A program made the translations under genes and the position numbers. This document shows positions 7,437 to 15,976 of a DNA stretch of 64,000 nt, in pieces; position 1 is the stretch's first letter, and every line of letters begins with the position of its first letter. The notes under the pieces are model-generated. The model saw only the letters and a list, made by a program, of their open reading frames with translations, had not been told where the DNA came from and did no database searches. Origin of the DNA: Kordiimonas aestuarii (lineage in GTDB: Bacteria; Pseudomonadota; Alphaproteobacteria; Sphingomonadales; Kordiimonadaceae); assembly GCF_025574465.1 (NCBI RefSeq), contig NZ_JAOBPP010000021.1, positions 806,001 to 870,000 of the forward strand, in the 5' to 3' direction.

Positions 7437-8486
7437 CTATCCGTCAGCGTATGTTATCGTCACTTCGCCCAAGCGCACCGCGTGTGTCGGCGCGTTATCA
7501 AGCTTGGTGGCGAAGCCAAAGGCCTCAAATGGTTTTGCGTGACGCATGAGGAGATCGTTGCTTTCCGGTTCCTTGGAAAGCGGCGCGCCTGCATAGGCTA
7601 CCTGCAGGTACTGAATATGGACTTTGGCCCCGGCGGGAATCGATAGCCCTTGGGGTGGAGTAACAAACACGCCCAGCACCCCGTCCGATACGGCGGTAAC
7701 AGTGTCGGCGACAAGGATGTCGTAGGGGCTACTGTTGATGGTACGATTGATGTCGATCATGCTACCTAGGCAACTGGACTGCGACATGATCTGAACCTGG
7801 CTGCCATAGTCAAACCCGATACATTGGACGGTGAACATCACCTGGATGGTGTGGTTGTCGATATTCCCGAACGTCTGGGCATAGGAAGTGGTTTCAGTCG
7901 TGTTTTCCTGAATAACCAGATTGCGCCATGCGATGGCCGGATCATTGATGACCCAGTCGATAAAGGCACCATTATTCGCGAAGCTGTCCGGGATACTGTT
8001 CGGCTCTGCTTCGGTTGTGATTTGCGACACAAGGCAATAGTGAATGTCGCGCTCTGGTGGCGTCCAGATAAACGGCTCGCTACCCAGCAGATGCTGCTCG
8101 TTGGCGGTGGACGTCAGGGTAACGCTCTCGCCAGAGGTATCAACCGGGTCCCAGCGGTCCGGGGTCATGAACAGGCAGGATGGAACACTGAACAGATTTA
8201 CCTGGCCGACAACCGGGCCCGCTGTACCAATATTGTCCCGGCTTGCGCCACGAACATAGATATAGTTGGGAATTCCCTCCACAAGCGGCTCGCCATAATC
8301 CTGATCCCAGCCATAGGGAGAGATTAGTTCCGGCGGGTCCCGCATCAGTTCAACGCGCGGTACAATATCTGGTGAGCAGCTTGCTGTGCGTGCGCCGCTC
8401 GGGATTGAGCCGTCATCGTCAAAATCATCCCGCATATAAAGCTGGTAATTGTTTACCACAGACCCCGTATTCATTTGATCGTACAT
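7437..8486 (-). CDS. Uncharacterised beta-sandwich-like protein, product of a sigma54 promoter
   Basis: 349 aa; the ATG at 8486 has AAGGGAG 8 nt upstream. Residues about 30-200 resemble an Ig/CARDB-like module seen in some secreted bacterial proteins: SPDIV, then NYIYVR, then TPDRWDPV, then HYCLVSQI, and closing with AIAWRNLVIQE. The C-terminal 150 residues are also strand-rich (VQVMFTVQCIGFDYGS, IPAGAKVHIQYLQVAY). Cys residues are scattered. No signal peptide or TM segment is visible despite the extracellular-looking composition. An exact -24/-12 element lies about 165 bp upstream, so it is the probable output of the adjacent FHA activator. I do not recognise a function. Confidence 0.6.
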   Translation of the reverse strand: MYDQMNTGSVVNNYQLYMRDDFDDDGSIPSGARTASCSPDIVPRVELMRDPPELISPYGWDQDYGEPLVEGIPNYIYVRGASRDNIGTAGPVVGQVNLFSVPSCLFMTPDRWDPVDTSGESVTLTSTANEQHLLGSEPFIWTPPERDIHYCLVSQITTEAEPNSIPDSFANNGAFIDWVINDPAIAWRNLVIQENTTETTSYAQTFGNIDNHTIQVMFTVQCIGFDYGSQVQIMSQSSCLGSMIDINRTINSSPYDILVADTVTAVSDGVLGVFVTPPQGLSIPAGAKVHIQYLQVAYAGAPLSKEPESNDLLMRHAKPFEAFGFATKLDNAPTHAVRLGEVTITYADG

Positions 8487-8649
8487 CTCGATAGCTCCCT
8501 TGTTGCTGCGGGTGTCCGGATGACAGCCAGTTTGGCGGAAGTGCCGATCGAGCCATCGTCAGGGTCACCTGCAGGCCGGCTTATCTGGCCACGACCCCCC
8601 AAGGTCTTAAGGCAGCCAGACGTGAAGCCGATGCTTGTATAGGGGTATC

Positions 8650-8665
8650 AGCAAAGCACGTGCCA
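8650..8665 (-). promoter_or_regulatory. Sigma54 (RpoN) -24/-12 promoter
   Basis: The minus strand reads TGGCACGTGCTTTGCT, an exact match to TGGCACG-N4-TTGCW with the required 10 bp between GG and GC. A 9-nt T tract directly precedes it. Transcription would start near 8639, giving a leader of about 150 nt for the 349-aa gene. Confidence 0.9.
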
Positions 8666-8707
8666 AAAAAAAATGTTTTATAACAGTAGCTTGTGTTATT
8701 TTCGCGC

Positions 8708-8738
8708 TGTCAACCGTGCCAGCCTGGCATGGCTGACA
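8708..8738. promoter_or_regulatory. 31-bp dyad, candidate upstream activating sequence
   Basis: The near-perfect palindrome has arms TGTCA-N-CC-N-TGCCAG and CTGGCA-N-GG-N-TGACA, with two mismatched pairs around a single central base. An extra TGACA-like half-site follows at 8745-8749. It is centred about 60 bp upstream of the -24 element, with an A/T-rich stretch between. This fits an enhancer site for the sigma54 activator encoded immediately beyond. The RNA could also form a hairpin after the activator stop, but no T-run follows. Confidence 0.65.
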
Positions 8739-8786
8739 CTCTTGACACGCTTATCGGCGTGGTTCGCAGTTGGTGAATAGAGAGGT

Positions 8787-10334
8787 TTAAGACGTAAGGG
8801 CCTTGATGCGGCGTTTAAGAGCGTCCCGGCCCACCCGGAGCGTGCGGGCCCAGGCGGTGAGGTCACCCGGGTATTCGTTCATGACCGTCCGGATCTGGGT
8901 GTCATCAAGGTCTTCCACCTGCCGAATGCCGGAGTGTTGGCGCATCAGATTATAAAGCGTGCCGCGTGACAGGCCAAGCCTATGGGCTGCCTCCTTGATT
9001 TGCCAGCCTGTCTGGTCAAGCGCGGCGAGTATCTCGCTCTCAGATACATCGGCGGAGTCGCGATACTGGCTGCGCGACCTGAAGGCTGTATGCCCTTGTG
9101 CTGCTTTGAAGCCTTCCCCGGCGGGCGGCTGGCCATGGTTTGGCGCCCGTTCACCGCCCGATGCAGTCAATTCGGGTTTGAGGCCAAGGGCCATCTGCTC
9201 GACCACATTTCGCAGTTCGCGTACATTGCCGGGCCAATTGTGGAGAAACAGGGGTACTATCCATTCAGACGGTATATCGGCGGGTGCGATATCCGGGTTC
9301 TGACGGTAAAACTGACGGAAAAAATACACGATCAGCGGCCCGATATCGACACGCCGTTGCCTCAAGGCGGGGACGGTCAACACGTAACGTTCAAGCCGCC
9401 GGAGGAGTGGGTGGCTGAACCCCGATGTCTCAAGTGACTGATCGGTCGCGGCAATAATGCGAGCACTCGTCCGCATCACCCTTGTGCCGCCCACCCGGCG
9501 TATCTCTCCCAGTTCAAGTGTGCGCAACAACATGGGTTGCACACTCTCCGGCACACTGCCGATCTCGTCGAGAAAAATGGTGCTGCCATTTGCCTGTTCA
9601 AACAGGCCTGCCCGTGCCTGGTGTGCACCTGTGTATGCTCCCTTTTCCGCGCCGAACAACTCAGCCGCGGCCAGTTCGGGTGCAAGTGTAGCCATGTTGA
9701 CACTCAGCATGGGCTTGGCGCTATGCGGACTGAGGGCATGAAGGGCCGCTGCCACAATTTCCTTGCCGGTTCCGGTTTCCCCCCGGATTAGAACTGGGAT
9801 ACCGCTTGGTGCAATCCGTTCAATATTGGCACGCAGGAACTGGGTCTCAGCGCTAATGCCAATCATGCCGTGATGGTGCAGACTGCCGGCGGGATCCATC
9901 GGCTGTTCGAAAATAGCCAGAACCACATGGGCGGAAAGCGACAGAAATATCGTGCCGCCGCAATCTTCAAGCGCAACTTCCGTTGGCGCAGTGATGATAT
10001 TGCCATTGACGGCAATTTGCATCCTGCTGGGCGGTGGTGTGATGGTGTAGGTCCGGGTTGCGGTGCGGCGAATGCCGACGGGCGCGCGTGATACGTGATG
10101 GTCAAGTAGCGGTTTGCCGTCTTTGTGGGGCGGCTTGGAAAACAGGGGTTCGGACCGCGAAATGGCGGCACCGGAATTCCCACTACTCAAGAGTGTGCTG
10201 GTAGAGCCTACCCGGTCAGGGTCCGGGTGCCATACAATGGCGATGCTTGGGACAACCGGCTCCCCGGCAGACCCTTGTAATCTTTCCGGTATAAAACTAA
10301 TGGTTTCGCTATTAAGATCGGGCCAATCACCCAT
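8787..10334 (-). CDS. FHA-domain sigma54-dependent transcriptional activator with two C-terminal HTH segments
   Basis: 515 aa. Residues about 30-145 look like an FHA phosphothreonine-binding domain (ISR at 58-60, HHVSR at 79-83, VNG at 109-111). The central AAA+ domain has Walker A GETGTGKE (185-192), the sigma54-contacting loop GAYTGA (232-237) and Walker B IFLDEI (253-258). It ends with a Fis-type helix-turn-helix (EAAHRLGLSRGTLYNLMRQ) and then a second HTH-like repeat (WARTLRVGRDALKRRI). There is no receiver domain, so control probably comes through phosphothreonine recognition. A Ser/Thr kinase gene is divergent, about 110 bp away. The product likely activates the promoter at 8650. Confidence 0.88.
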   Translation of the reverse strand: MGDWPDLNSETISFIPERLQGSAGEPVVPSIAIVWHPDPDRVGSTSTLLSSGNSGAAISRSEPLFSKPPHKDGKPLLDHHVSRAPVGIRRTATRTYTITPPPSRMQIAVNGNIITAPTEVALEDCGGTIFLSLSAHVVLAIFEQPMDPAGSLHHHGMIGISAETQFLRANIERIAPSGIPVLIRGETGTGKEIVAAALHALSPHSAKPMLSVNMATLAPELAAAELFGAEKGAYTGAHQARAGLFEQANGSTIFLDEIGSVPESVQPMLLRTLELGEIRRVGGTRVMRTSARIIAATDQSLETSGFSHPLLRRLERYVLTVPALRQRRVDIGPLIVYFFRQFYRQNPDIAPADIPSEWIVPLFLHNWPGNVRELRNVVEQMALGLKPELTASGGERAPNHGQPPAGEGFKAAQGHTAFRSRSQYRDSADVSESEILAALDQTGWQIKEAAHRLGLSRGTLYNLMRQHSGIRQVEDLDDTQIRTVMNEYPGDLTAWARTLRVGRDALKRRIKALTS

Positions 10335-10447
10335 AGCGTGTTACCCTTCCTGTTATTGTCTCGCCGGAATTTATTCAGATTTAAAGCAATAATATAGATA
10401 CAAGAGCATTCATATGATAGCAAATGTGCAGACAAAGAGTTGAAACG

Positions 10448-12574
10448 ATGCCAACTCAAAATATAGAACGATACAATCTTTTATATACTGTGGGGGCAGG
10501 GTCTCACGGCACCGTATTGTGCGCCTTTGATACTGTCCTGCAACGTAAGGTGGCGCTTAAGGAGCTTACCTCACCGGCAGGGACGGATACGCTGGCGGAT
10601 GACGACTGGCAGGAAGCCCTGGCGCTTGCACGCATCAATCACCCGAATATTGTGACAATCCATGAAGTGTTCCGTGATCAGGGGACGGCTTATCTGGTGA
10701 CGGAATTCGTCGAGGGGCAATCGCTTGGCGCGCGCCTTGCCGAGGATGAGGTTGACTTTACACAGGCGGTAACGATCGCGCTGAAGCTGGCAGACGGCCT
10801 CAGGGGGGTTCACGAACAGGGCCTCGTTCATGCGGATATCAAACCGGATAACATCATGATTCGTGATGACGGCGAGCCTGTGCTGGTGGATTTTGGCATT
10901 GCGCGTGCCGCACCAACCGCAGATGATATGAGGACCGTAATGGAGGATGAGCCATCATCCCTTGGCGGGGTTGCGGGTACGCTTGCCTATATGGCACCGG
11001 AAGTCATCCGCGGAGACCCTCCAACAGCCCGGTCGGATATATTTTCGCTTGGTGTGGTGATTTACGAGATGCTGAGCGGCACCAAGGCCTTCAAGCAGAA
11101 AACAGAGGCCGGGACCATCTATGCTGTGCTGGCTGATCGCCCCCCCTCCCTGACGAAAGTGCGCCGGGAGACACCGTCTGCGTTTGCTGACCTTGTATCG
11201 AGCATGATGGCGCGGGATGCCACTGAGCGTCCGGCGTCGATGCAGGATGTCTACAGGGCCCTTTACAAGTGGTCGCCCGAAGGGATCAGGCAACGCCAGT
11301 CACGCCAGCGGCTGACGTACCTTGGTGTGGCGGCAACTTTTCTGATCATGCTGGTTGGTTTATGGCGTCTGGACATATTGACCCCACCGAAAACCATCTC
11401 CGGGCTGATGGCAACAGGCCTTGAGGGGCTGAAATCAAGCGCGAGCGAGGAGCAGGTCGACATAACGATTGAAGCCTTCAGGCATGTGCTCCTGCGGGCC
11501 CCGGACAATGCCGGCGCCAAATCGGGGTTAAGCCTTGGCCTCACCCGCAAATATGTGTTCGGCGAAAAGAGTGCCGCATTGCTTGAGCAGGCACGGACAT
11601 TGGCGGAAAGCGCGGTTGAGCTTGATAACCAACTTGCCTTGTCCCATGTGGCGCTTGCGCGTGCCCTTGAATTTGAGGGAAAGGACGAAGCGTCGGAACA
11701 GGCGTATGTGCGGGCGCTTGAGCTGGACCCAAGCAATTTCTTCGCTTTTCGGAACTATGGCCGCCTGCTGATCAAGCGTAACGATCTTGCGGAGGCGGAG
11801 CAGAAGCTCAAGGCGGCGATTGCTTATTATCCCGAAGAGAGCACCCTTTATGATCTGTTGGGGCGGGTATATTTCCGCAAGCAGGAATACGGCCCAAGCC
11901 GCGAGGCTTTCAAGGCCAGCTTGAGCATGGAGCCAGACAACGTGTATGCCCATGCAAGCCTCAGCGCGACCTACTATATGGAAGGCGATACGGCAGGTGC
12001 GATAGCCGCATTGCAGGCGGGCTTGCAGGTGCGTCGTGCCGCCGTACTGTATAGTAATCTGGGCACCTATTATTTTGCGCTTGGCCAGTACCCGCAGTCG
12101 GCGCAGGCGTTTGAACGCGCGCTTGAAATGACCGGCGGTGGTGCCGACTATCGCCTTTGGGCCAATCTGGCCGATGCCTACCGCGCCGTGCCGGGGCAGG
12201 AAAAAAAGGCGGTCGGCGCCTATCGTCAGGCGCTGGATCATATGGCTCCTCTTCTCGCTGTTGCCAGGCCAAGGCCCGACCTTTTAAGCCGCGCGGCACT
12301 CTATCACGCCAAGGCTGATGAGGGGGCAGATGCCAGAAAACGCCTTTCCGAAGCGCTGGAGCTTGACCGGGATGACGCGACCCTTTTGTTCCGGGCGTCT
12401 GTTACAAGCGAAATTCTCGGTGAACGCACAGAGGCTATTCGTTTTGTGCGCGGTGCGCTTGACCAGGGTTTTCCCCTCAGTGTGATCCGGGCTGAACCCG
12501 ACCTTATCAACCTGCGGCAAGACAGGGAGTTTCTTGACATCATCCTCAGCCACAACATTACACCAGGAGACTGA
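10448..12574 (+). CDS. Membrane Ser/Thr protein kinase with C-terminal TPR repeats
   Basis: 708 aa from the ATG at 10448; an in-frame ATG at 10424 has no ribosome site. The kinase domain has a glycine loop GAGSHG (16-21), VALKEL with Lys38, catalytic loop HADIKPDN (128-135), DFG (148-150) and APE (183-185). The usual HRD arginine is Ala129, a non-RD arrangement. One TM helix follows near residue 295 (GVAATFLIMLVGLW). The C-terminal half is a run of TPR-like repeats, probably periplasmic if the N-terminus is inside. It is divergent from the FHA activator and 1 nt upstream of the next gene, so a kinase-to-FHA signalling pair is likely. Confidence 0.88.
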   Translation: MPTQNIERYNLLYTVGAGSHGTVLCAFDTVLQRKVALKELTSPAGTDTLADDDWQEALALARINHPNIVTIHEVFRDQGTAYLVTEFVEGQSLGARLAEDEVDFTQAVTIALKLADGLRGVHEQGLVHADIKPDNIMIRDDGEPVLVDFGIARAAPTADDMRTVMEDEPSSLGGVAGTLAYMAPEVIRGDPPTARSDIFSLGVVIYEMLSGTKAFKQKTEAGTIYAVLADRPPSLTKVRRETPSAFADLVSSMMARDATERPASMQDVYRALYKWSPEGIRQRQSRQRLTYLGVAATFLIMLVGLWRLDILTPPKTISGLMATGLEGLKSSASEEQVDITIEAFRHVLLRAPDNAGAKSGLSLGLTRKYVFGEKSAALLEQARTLAESAVELDNQLALSHVALARALEFEGKDEASEQAYVRALELDPSNFFAFRNYGRLLIKRNDLAEAEQKLKAAIAYYPEESTLYDLLGRVYFRKQEYGPSREAFKASLSMEPDNVYAHASLSATYYMEGDTAGAIAALQAGLQVRRAAVLYSNLGTYYFALGQYPQSAQAFERALEMTGGGADYRLWANLADAYRAVPGQEKKAVGAYRQALDHMAPLLAVARPRPDLLSRAALYHAKADEGADARKRLSEALELDRDDATLLFRASVTSEILGERTEAIRFVRGALDQGFPLSVIRAEPDLINLRQDREFLDIILSHNITPGD

Positions 12575-12575
12575 T

Positions 12576-13055
12576 ATGATTAGTACAATAAGCCGCGTTG
12601 CTGTACCTGCCGGTGCCGACTATATGTTGGCCTTGTCCTTTGACCCGTGCCAGATATCGAAATCACTGCACTATGAGTTCTCCATCGCCGTCGATGGCAG
12701 CGGTGTCCGCAAGGCAATCTATGGCCCGAACGCGGGTTGTTTCTATTTTCAGGCGGGTAAAACCATGGCGGTGACGATTACCGCTTTGTGCTCGCACGAT
12801 TCCTCCATGTCGAAATTGCCGGATATTGATATCCTTGCGGTGCAAATCTCCCTCAATGACCAAGAGCGGCATCTGGATGTTCAAAAGGGAGCCGAGGGCG
12901 ATTATTATGTCAGCTTTGTCGCGACGGAATTGTATCAGTTTGTCAAAAACGATGACCCGTGGCCGTTGAGTGTGACGGTTGTTGCGAGCATTGACGGGCA
13001 GAAGAAAATCTATTCCTTTGATCCCGAAGTGATTGTTGGCGACGGTGAATTCTAG
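12576..13055 (+). CDS. Small beta-rich protein co-transcribed with the kinase
   Basis: 159 aa; ATG at 12576, one base after the kinase stop, with AGGAG 7 nt upstream. Alternating hydrophobic strands run throughout (DYMLALSFDP, YEFSIAVDGSG, KTMAVTITAL, WPLSVTVVASIDG), suggesting a single beta-sandwich. No signal peptide, TM helix or catalytic motif is visible. I recognise no family. Tight coupling suggests it works with the kinase, for example as ligand, substrate or output; this is inference. Confidence 0.65.
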   Translation: MISTISRVAVPAGADYMLALSFDPCQISKSLHYEFSIAVDGSGVRKAIYGPNAGCFYFQAGKTMAVTITALCSHDSSMSKLPDIDILAVQISLNDQERHLDVQKGAEGDYYVSFVATELYQFVKNDDPWPLSVTVVASIDGQKKIYSFDPEVIVGDGEF

Positions 13056-13177
13056 AAGGATCTAGGCGAGTCTCCTGCCGGAAACGGTGGGGGAAATTAC
13101 CCCGATTTTAACAAGCGGCTGGTGATACACGCCGCATTTGTCCTATAAACGCAGCATGATTTCAGGGGTGATTCGCT

Positions 13178-13819
13178 TTGATTATTGCAATTGATGGGCC
13201 GGCGGCGGCCGGTAAAGGCACGTTGGCGCGGCGGCTCGCGGACGAATTTGGCTTCGCTTATCTTGACACCGGTGCGCTATACAGGGCTGTGGGGCTCAGT
13301 GTGCTGCGGGCCGGTGGCAACCCGGCGGACGCCGGCGCAGCCGAGGTGGCTTCCGCGACCCTCGACCTTGCCCTGCTCTCCGATCCTGACCTCAGGGCAG
13401 AAGATACAGGGAATGCCGCATCGAAAGTGGCCGCGCTGCCGGTTGTTCGCTCTAACTTGCTGGATTTTCAGCGCAATTTCGCTGCGAGCCCGCCTGGTGG
13501 CGCTGCAGGCACGGTGCTGGACGGCAGGGATATAGGCACCGTGGTGTGTCCGGACGCCGATGTGAAGTTCTTTGTAACCGCCAGTGCGGAGGTGCGCGCC
13601 AAGCGTCGTTTCCGTGAACTTGAAGAGCGTGGCATCGAGCCGGATTTTCGTGTTATACTCGCCGACGTGCGTGAACGGGACGAGCGGGACATGAACCGCA
13701 AGGATGCGCCGCTCAGGCCCGCTGAAGATGCCCTCTTGCTTGATACGAGCAATTTGGATATAGACGCCGTGTTTTTAAGGGCGGCGGCTCTCGTGAGAGA
13801 AAGCCTCTCGCCCCAATAA
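13178..13819 (+). CDS. cmk: Cytidylate kinase
   Basis: 213 aa from a TTG start with AGGGG upstream. The P-loop IDGPAAAGKGTLARRLA is at residues 4-20, DTGALYRAVGL follows, and DGRDIGTVV binds CMP. The lid contains RKDAPLRPAEDALLLDT. It phosphorylates CMP/dCMP for nucleic acid and lipid precursor supply. It heads the conserved cmk-rpsA-ihfB block. Confidence 0.95.
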   Translation: MIIAIDGPAAAGKGTLARRLADEFGFAYLDTGALYRAVGLSVLRAGGNPADAGAAEVASATLDLALLSDPDLRAEDTGNAASKVAALPVVRSNLLDFQRNFAASPPGGAAGTVLDGRDIGTVVCPDADVKFFVTASAEVRAKRRFRELEERGIEPDFRVILADVRERDERDMNRKDAPLRPAEDALLLDTSNLDIDAVFLRAAALVRESLSPQ

Positions 13820-14023
13820 CCGAAGACGCTTTACGAGAGCGACTCCCGGACCAGACGCTACCCTTAAAAGGAAGCTTGGCCCGAGGGGTCAGAATTTGTT
13901 GGTGTTTGAGGCTTCCGGACCACAGGAAAGCACGGGATGGTCCCGCGCTTGAGAAACCCGGAGGAAGACCGTCGGAGCCAACCGGCTGGCAAGAAAAGTA
14001 ATAGACCTGAAAGGAAGACATAC

Positions 14024-15727
14024 ATGTCTGAAGCGGCAACCATGCCGAGCCTCGAAGATTTTGAGGCACTGCTGAATGAAACACTCCCCTCTGAGGATGA
14101 CGGCTTTGAAGGCCGCGTTGTCAAAGGGACCGTCGTCTCGATCGAGAACGACTTTGCGATCGTGGACATTGGCCTTAAAGCCGAGGGCCGCGTTCCACTT
14201 AAAGAATTTGCTCCCGCAGGCAAAGCAGCTGAAATCAAAGTTGGTGATACAGTAGAAGTATTTGTTGACCGCGTTGAGAACGCGCTCGGCGAAGCGATCC
14301 TGTCCCGTGATAAAGCTCGCCGCGAAGAAGCTTGGGAACTGCTGGAAAAAGCGTTTGAAGGCGATGCCCGTGTTGACGGTGTTATCTTTGGCCGTGTTAA
14401 AGGTGGTTTCACTGTTGACCTCTCCGGCGCTGTGGCATTCCTGCCGGGCAGCCAGGTTGACATCCGTCCGATTCGTGACGTGACACCGCTGATGAACATC
14501 GAACAGCCGTTCCAGATCCTGAAGATGGACCGCCGTCGCGGTAACATCGTCGTATCTCGCCGTGCTGTTCTTGAAGAAGACCGTGCAGAGCAGCGTGCTG
14601 AACTGATGGGTCAGATCAAAGAGGGCGACGCTGTTGAGGGCGTTGTGAAGAACATCACCGATTATGGTGCGTTCGTGGACCTCGGCGGTATCGATGGCCT
14701 GTTGCACGTGACAGACATCTCCTGGCGCCGTGTGAACCACCCGTCTGAAGTTCTGGCGATTGGTGAGACCGTGAAGGTACAGGTTGTTCGCATCAACCCT
14801 GAAACACAGCGTATCAGCCTTGGCATGAAGCAGCTTGCTGCTGACCCATGGGATGGTATCGAAGCCAAATACCCTGTCAGCGCCAAGTTCACCGGTACGG
14901 TGACGAACATCACCGACTATGGTGCGTTTGTTGAGCTCGAGAGCGGTGTTGAAGGCCTTGTGCACGTATCCGAGATGAGCTGGGTCAAGAAAAACGTACA
15001 CCCTGGCAAGATCGTTTCCACGAGCCAGGAAGTCGAAGTTATGGTGCTCGAAGTTGATCCTGCGAAGCGCCGCATCTCTCTTGGTCTCAAGCAGTGTGGC
15101 GAGAACCCATGGGAAGCCTTTGCTGGTAAATACCCGCAAGGCACCGAAATCGAAGGCGAAGTCAAGAACATCACCGAATTTGGTCTGTTCATCGGCCTCG
15201 ATGGCGATGTGGACGGTATGGTTCACCTCTCCGACCTCGATTGGGAACGTTCCGGCGAAGACGCGATCCAGGAATACAAAAAAGGCGACATGGTCAAAGC
15301 TGTTGTCCTCGACGTAGACACCCGCAAAGAGCGTATCAGCCTCGGCATCAAACAGCTTGCCGGCGATCCGTTCTCCAATGTTTCTTCCAAGAAACGTGGC
15401 GAGCAGGTTACCTGTGTTGTTAAAGCCGTAAACGATAACGGTATCGAAGTTGAAGTTGGCGATACGGGCGTTACGGCCTTTATTCGTCGCTCCGACCTCG
15501 CGCGTGACCGCGGCGACCAGCGTCCAGAGCGTTTCGCTGAAGGCGACAAGGTTGACGCTATGGTAACCGGTATGGACAAAGGCAGCCGCAAGCTGAACCT
15601 GTCGATCAAAGCGCTTGAAGTTGCTGAAGAAAAAGCAGCTGTTGAGCAATATGGTTCGGCCGATTCGGGTGCAAGCCTTGGTGACATTCTCGGTGCAGCG
15701 CTTGAGAAAGCCAAAGAAGACAAATAA
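14024..15727 (+). CDS. rpsA: 30S ribosomal protein S1
   Basis: 567 aa; the ATG at 14024 follows AAAGGAAG and gives the conserved start MSEAATMPSLEDFEALL. Six S1/OB repeats are visible, each with a variant of NITDYGAFV or VHVSEMSW. S1 docks and unfolds mRNA on the 30S subunit. Codon choice is strongly biased compared with neighbours, as expected for high expression. A leader of about 200 nt separates it from cmk and could carry its autoregulation. A strong terminator follows. Confidence 0.97.
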   Translation: MSEAATMPSLEDFEALLNETLPSEDDGFEGRVVKGTVVSIENDFAIVDIGLKAEGRVPLKEFAPAGKAAEIKVGDTVEVFVDRVENALGEAILSRDKARREEAWELLEKAFEGDARVDGVIFGRVKGGFTVDLSGAVAFLPGSQVDIRPIRDVTPLMNIEQPFQILKMDRRRGNIVVSRRAVLEEDRAEQRAELMGQIKEGDAVEGVVKNITDYGAFVDLGGIDGLLHVTDISWRRVNHPSEVLAIGETVKVQVVRINPETQRISLGMKQLAADPWDGIEAKYPVSAKFTGTVTNITDYGAFVELESGVEGLVHVSEMSWVKKNVHPGKIVSTSQEVEVMVLEVDPAKRRISLGLKQCGENPWEAFAGKYPQGTEIEGEVKNITEFGLFIGLDGDVDGMVHLSDLDWERSGEDAIQEYKKGDMVKAVVLDVDTRKERISLGIKQLAGDPFSNVSSKKRGEQVTCVVKAVNDNGIEVEVGDTGVTAFIRRSDLARDRGDQRPERFAEGDKVDAMVTGMDKGSRKLNLSIKALEVAEEKAAVEQYGSADSGASLGDILGAALEKAKEDK

Positions 15728-15755
15728 TCCGCACATCTGTGTGAATTGTGATTTG

Positions 15756-15790
15756 AAAGGCCGTCCATTGGGGCGGCCTTTCTTCTTTTT
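15756..15790 (+). terminator. Rho-independent terminator after rpsA
   Basis: Stem AAAGGCCG with CGGCCTTT, a loop of about 10 nt, then a TCTTCTTTTT tract, 28 bp past the rpsA stop. Confidence 0.85.
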
Positions 15791-15976
15791 GACATCCGGA
15801 TGACAAGAAGTTGAGCAATTGTCGTCGCGTTGATACAAAAAACTCATGATAAAAGCCCTTTTCGTAGAAAGGCTTATCTTGACGTGGGCGAGATCAGGTG
15901 GCACGCTTGACCGGTTGGACATGGGTAGCTTCGTTTTGAGTGTCGCTGAAAAGATTGCCCCGAGGGGAGGACCTAG

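Noticed and set aside
13086..13112. Weak GGGG/CCCC hairpin with GATTTT before cmk
   Set aside because: The stem is only about 4-5 bp; too weak to call a terminator although the position would suit.
13889..15922. 677-aa minus-strand frame opposite rpsA
   Set aside because: The biased codon use of rpsA leaves the opposite strand open; no ribosome site and no recognisable domain.
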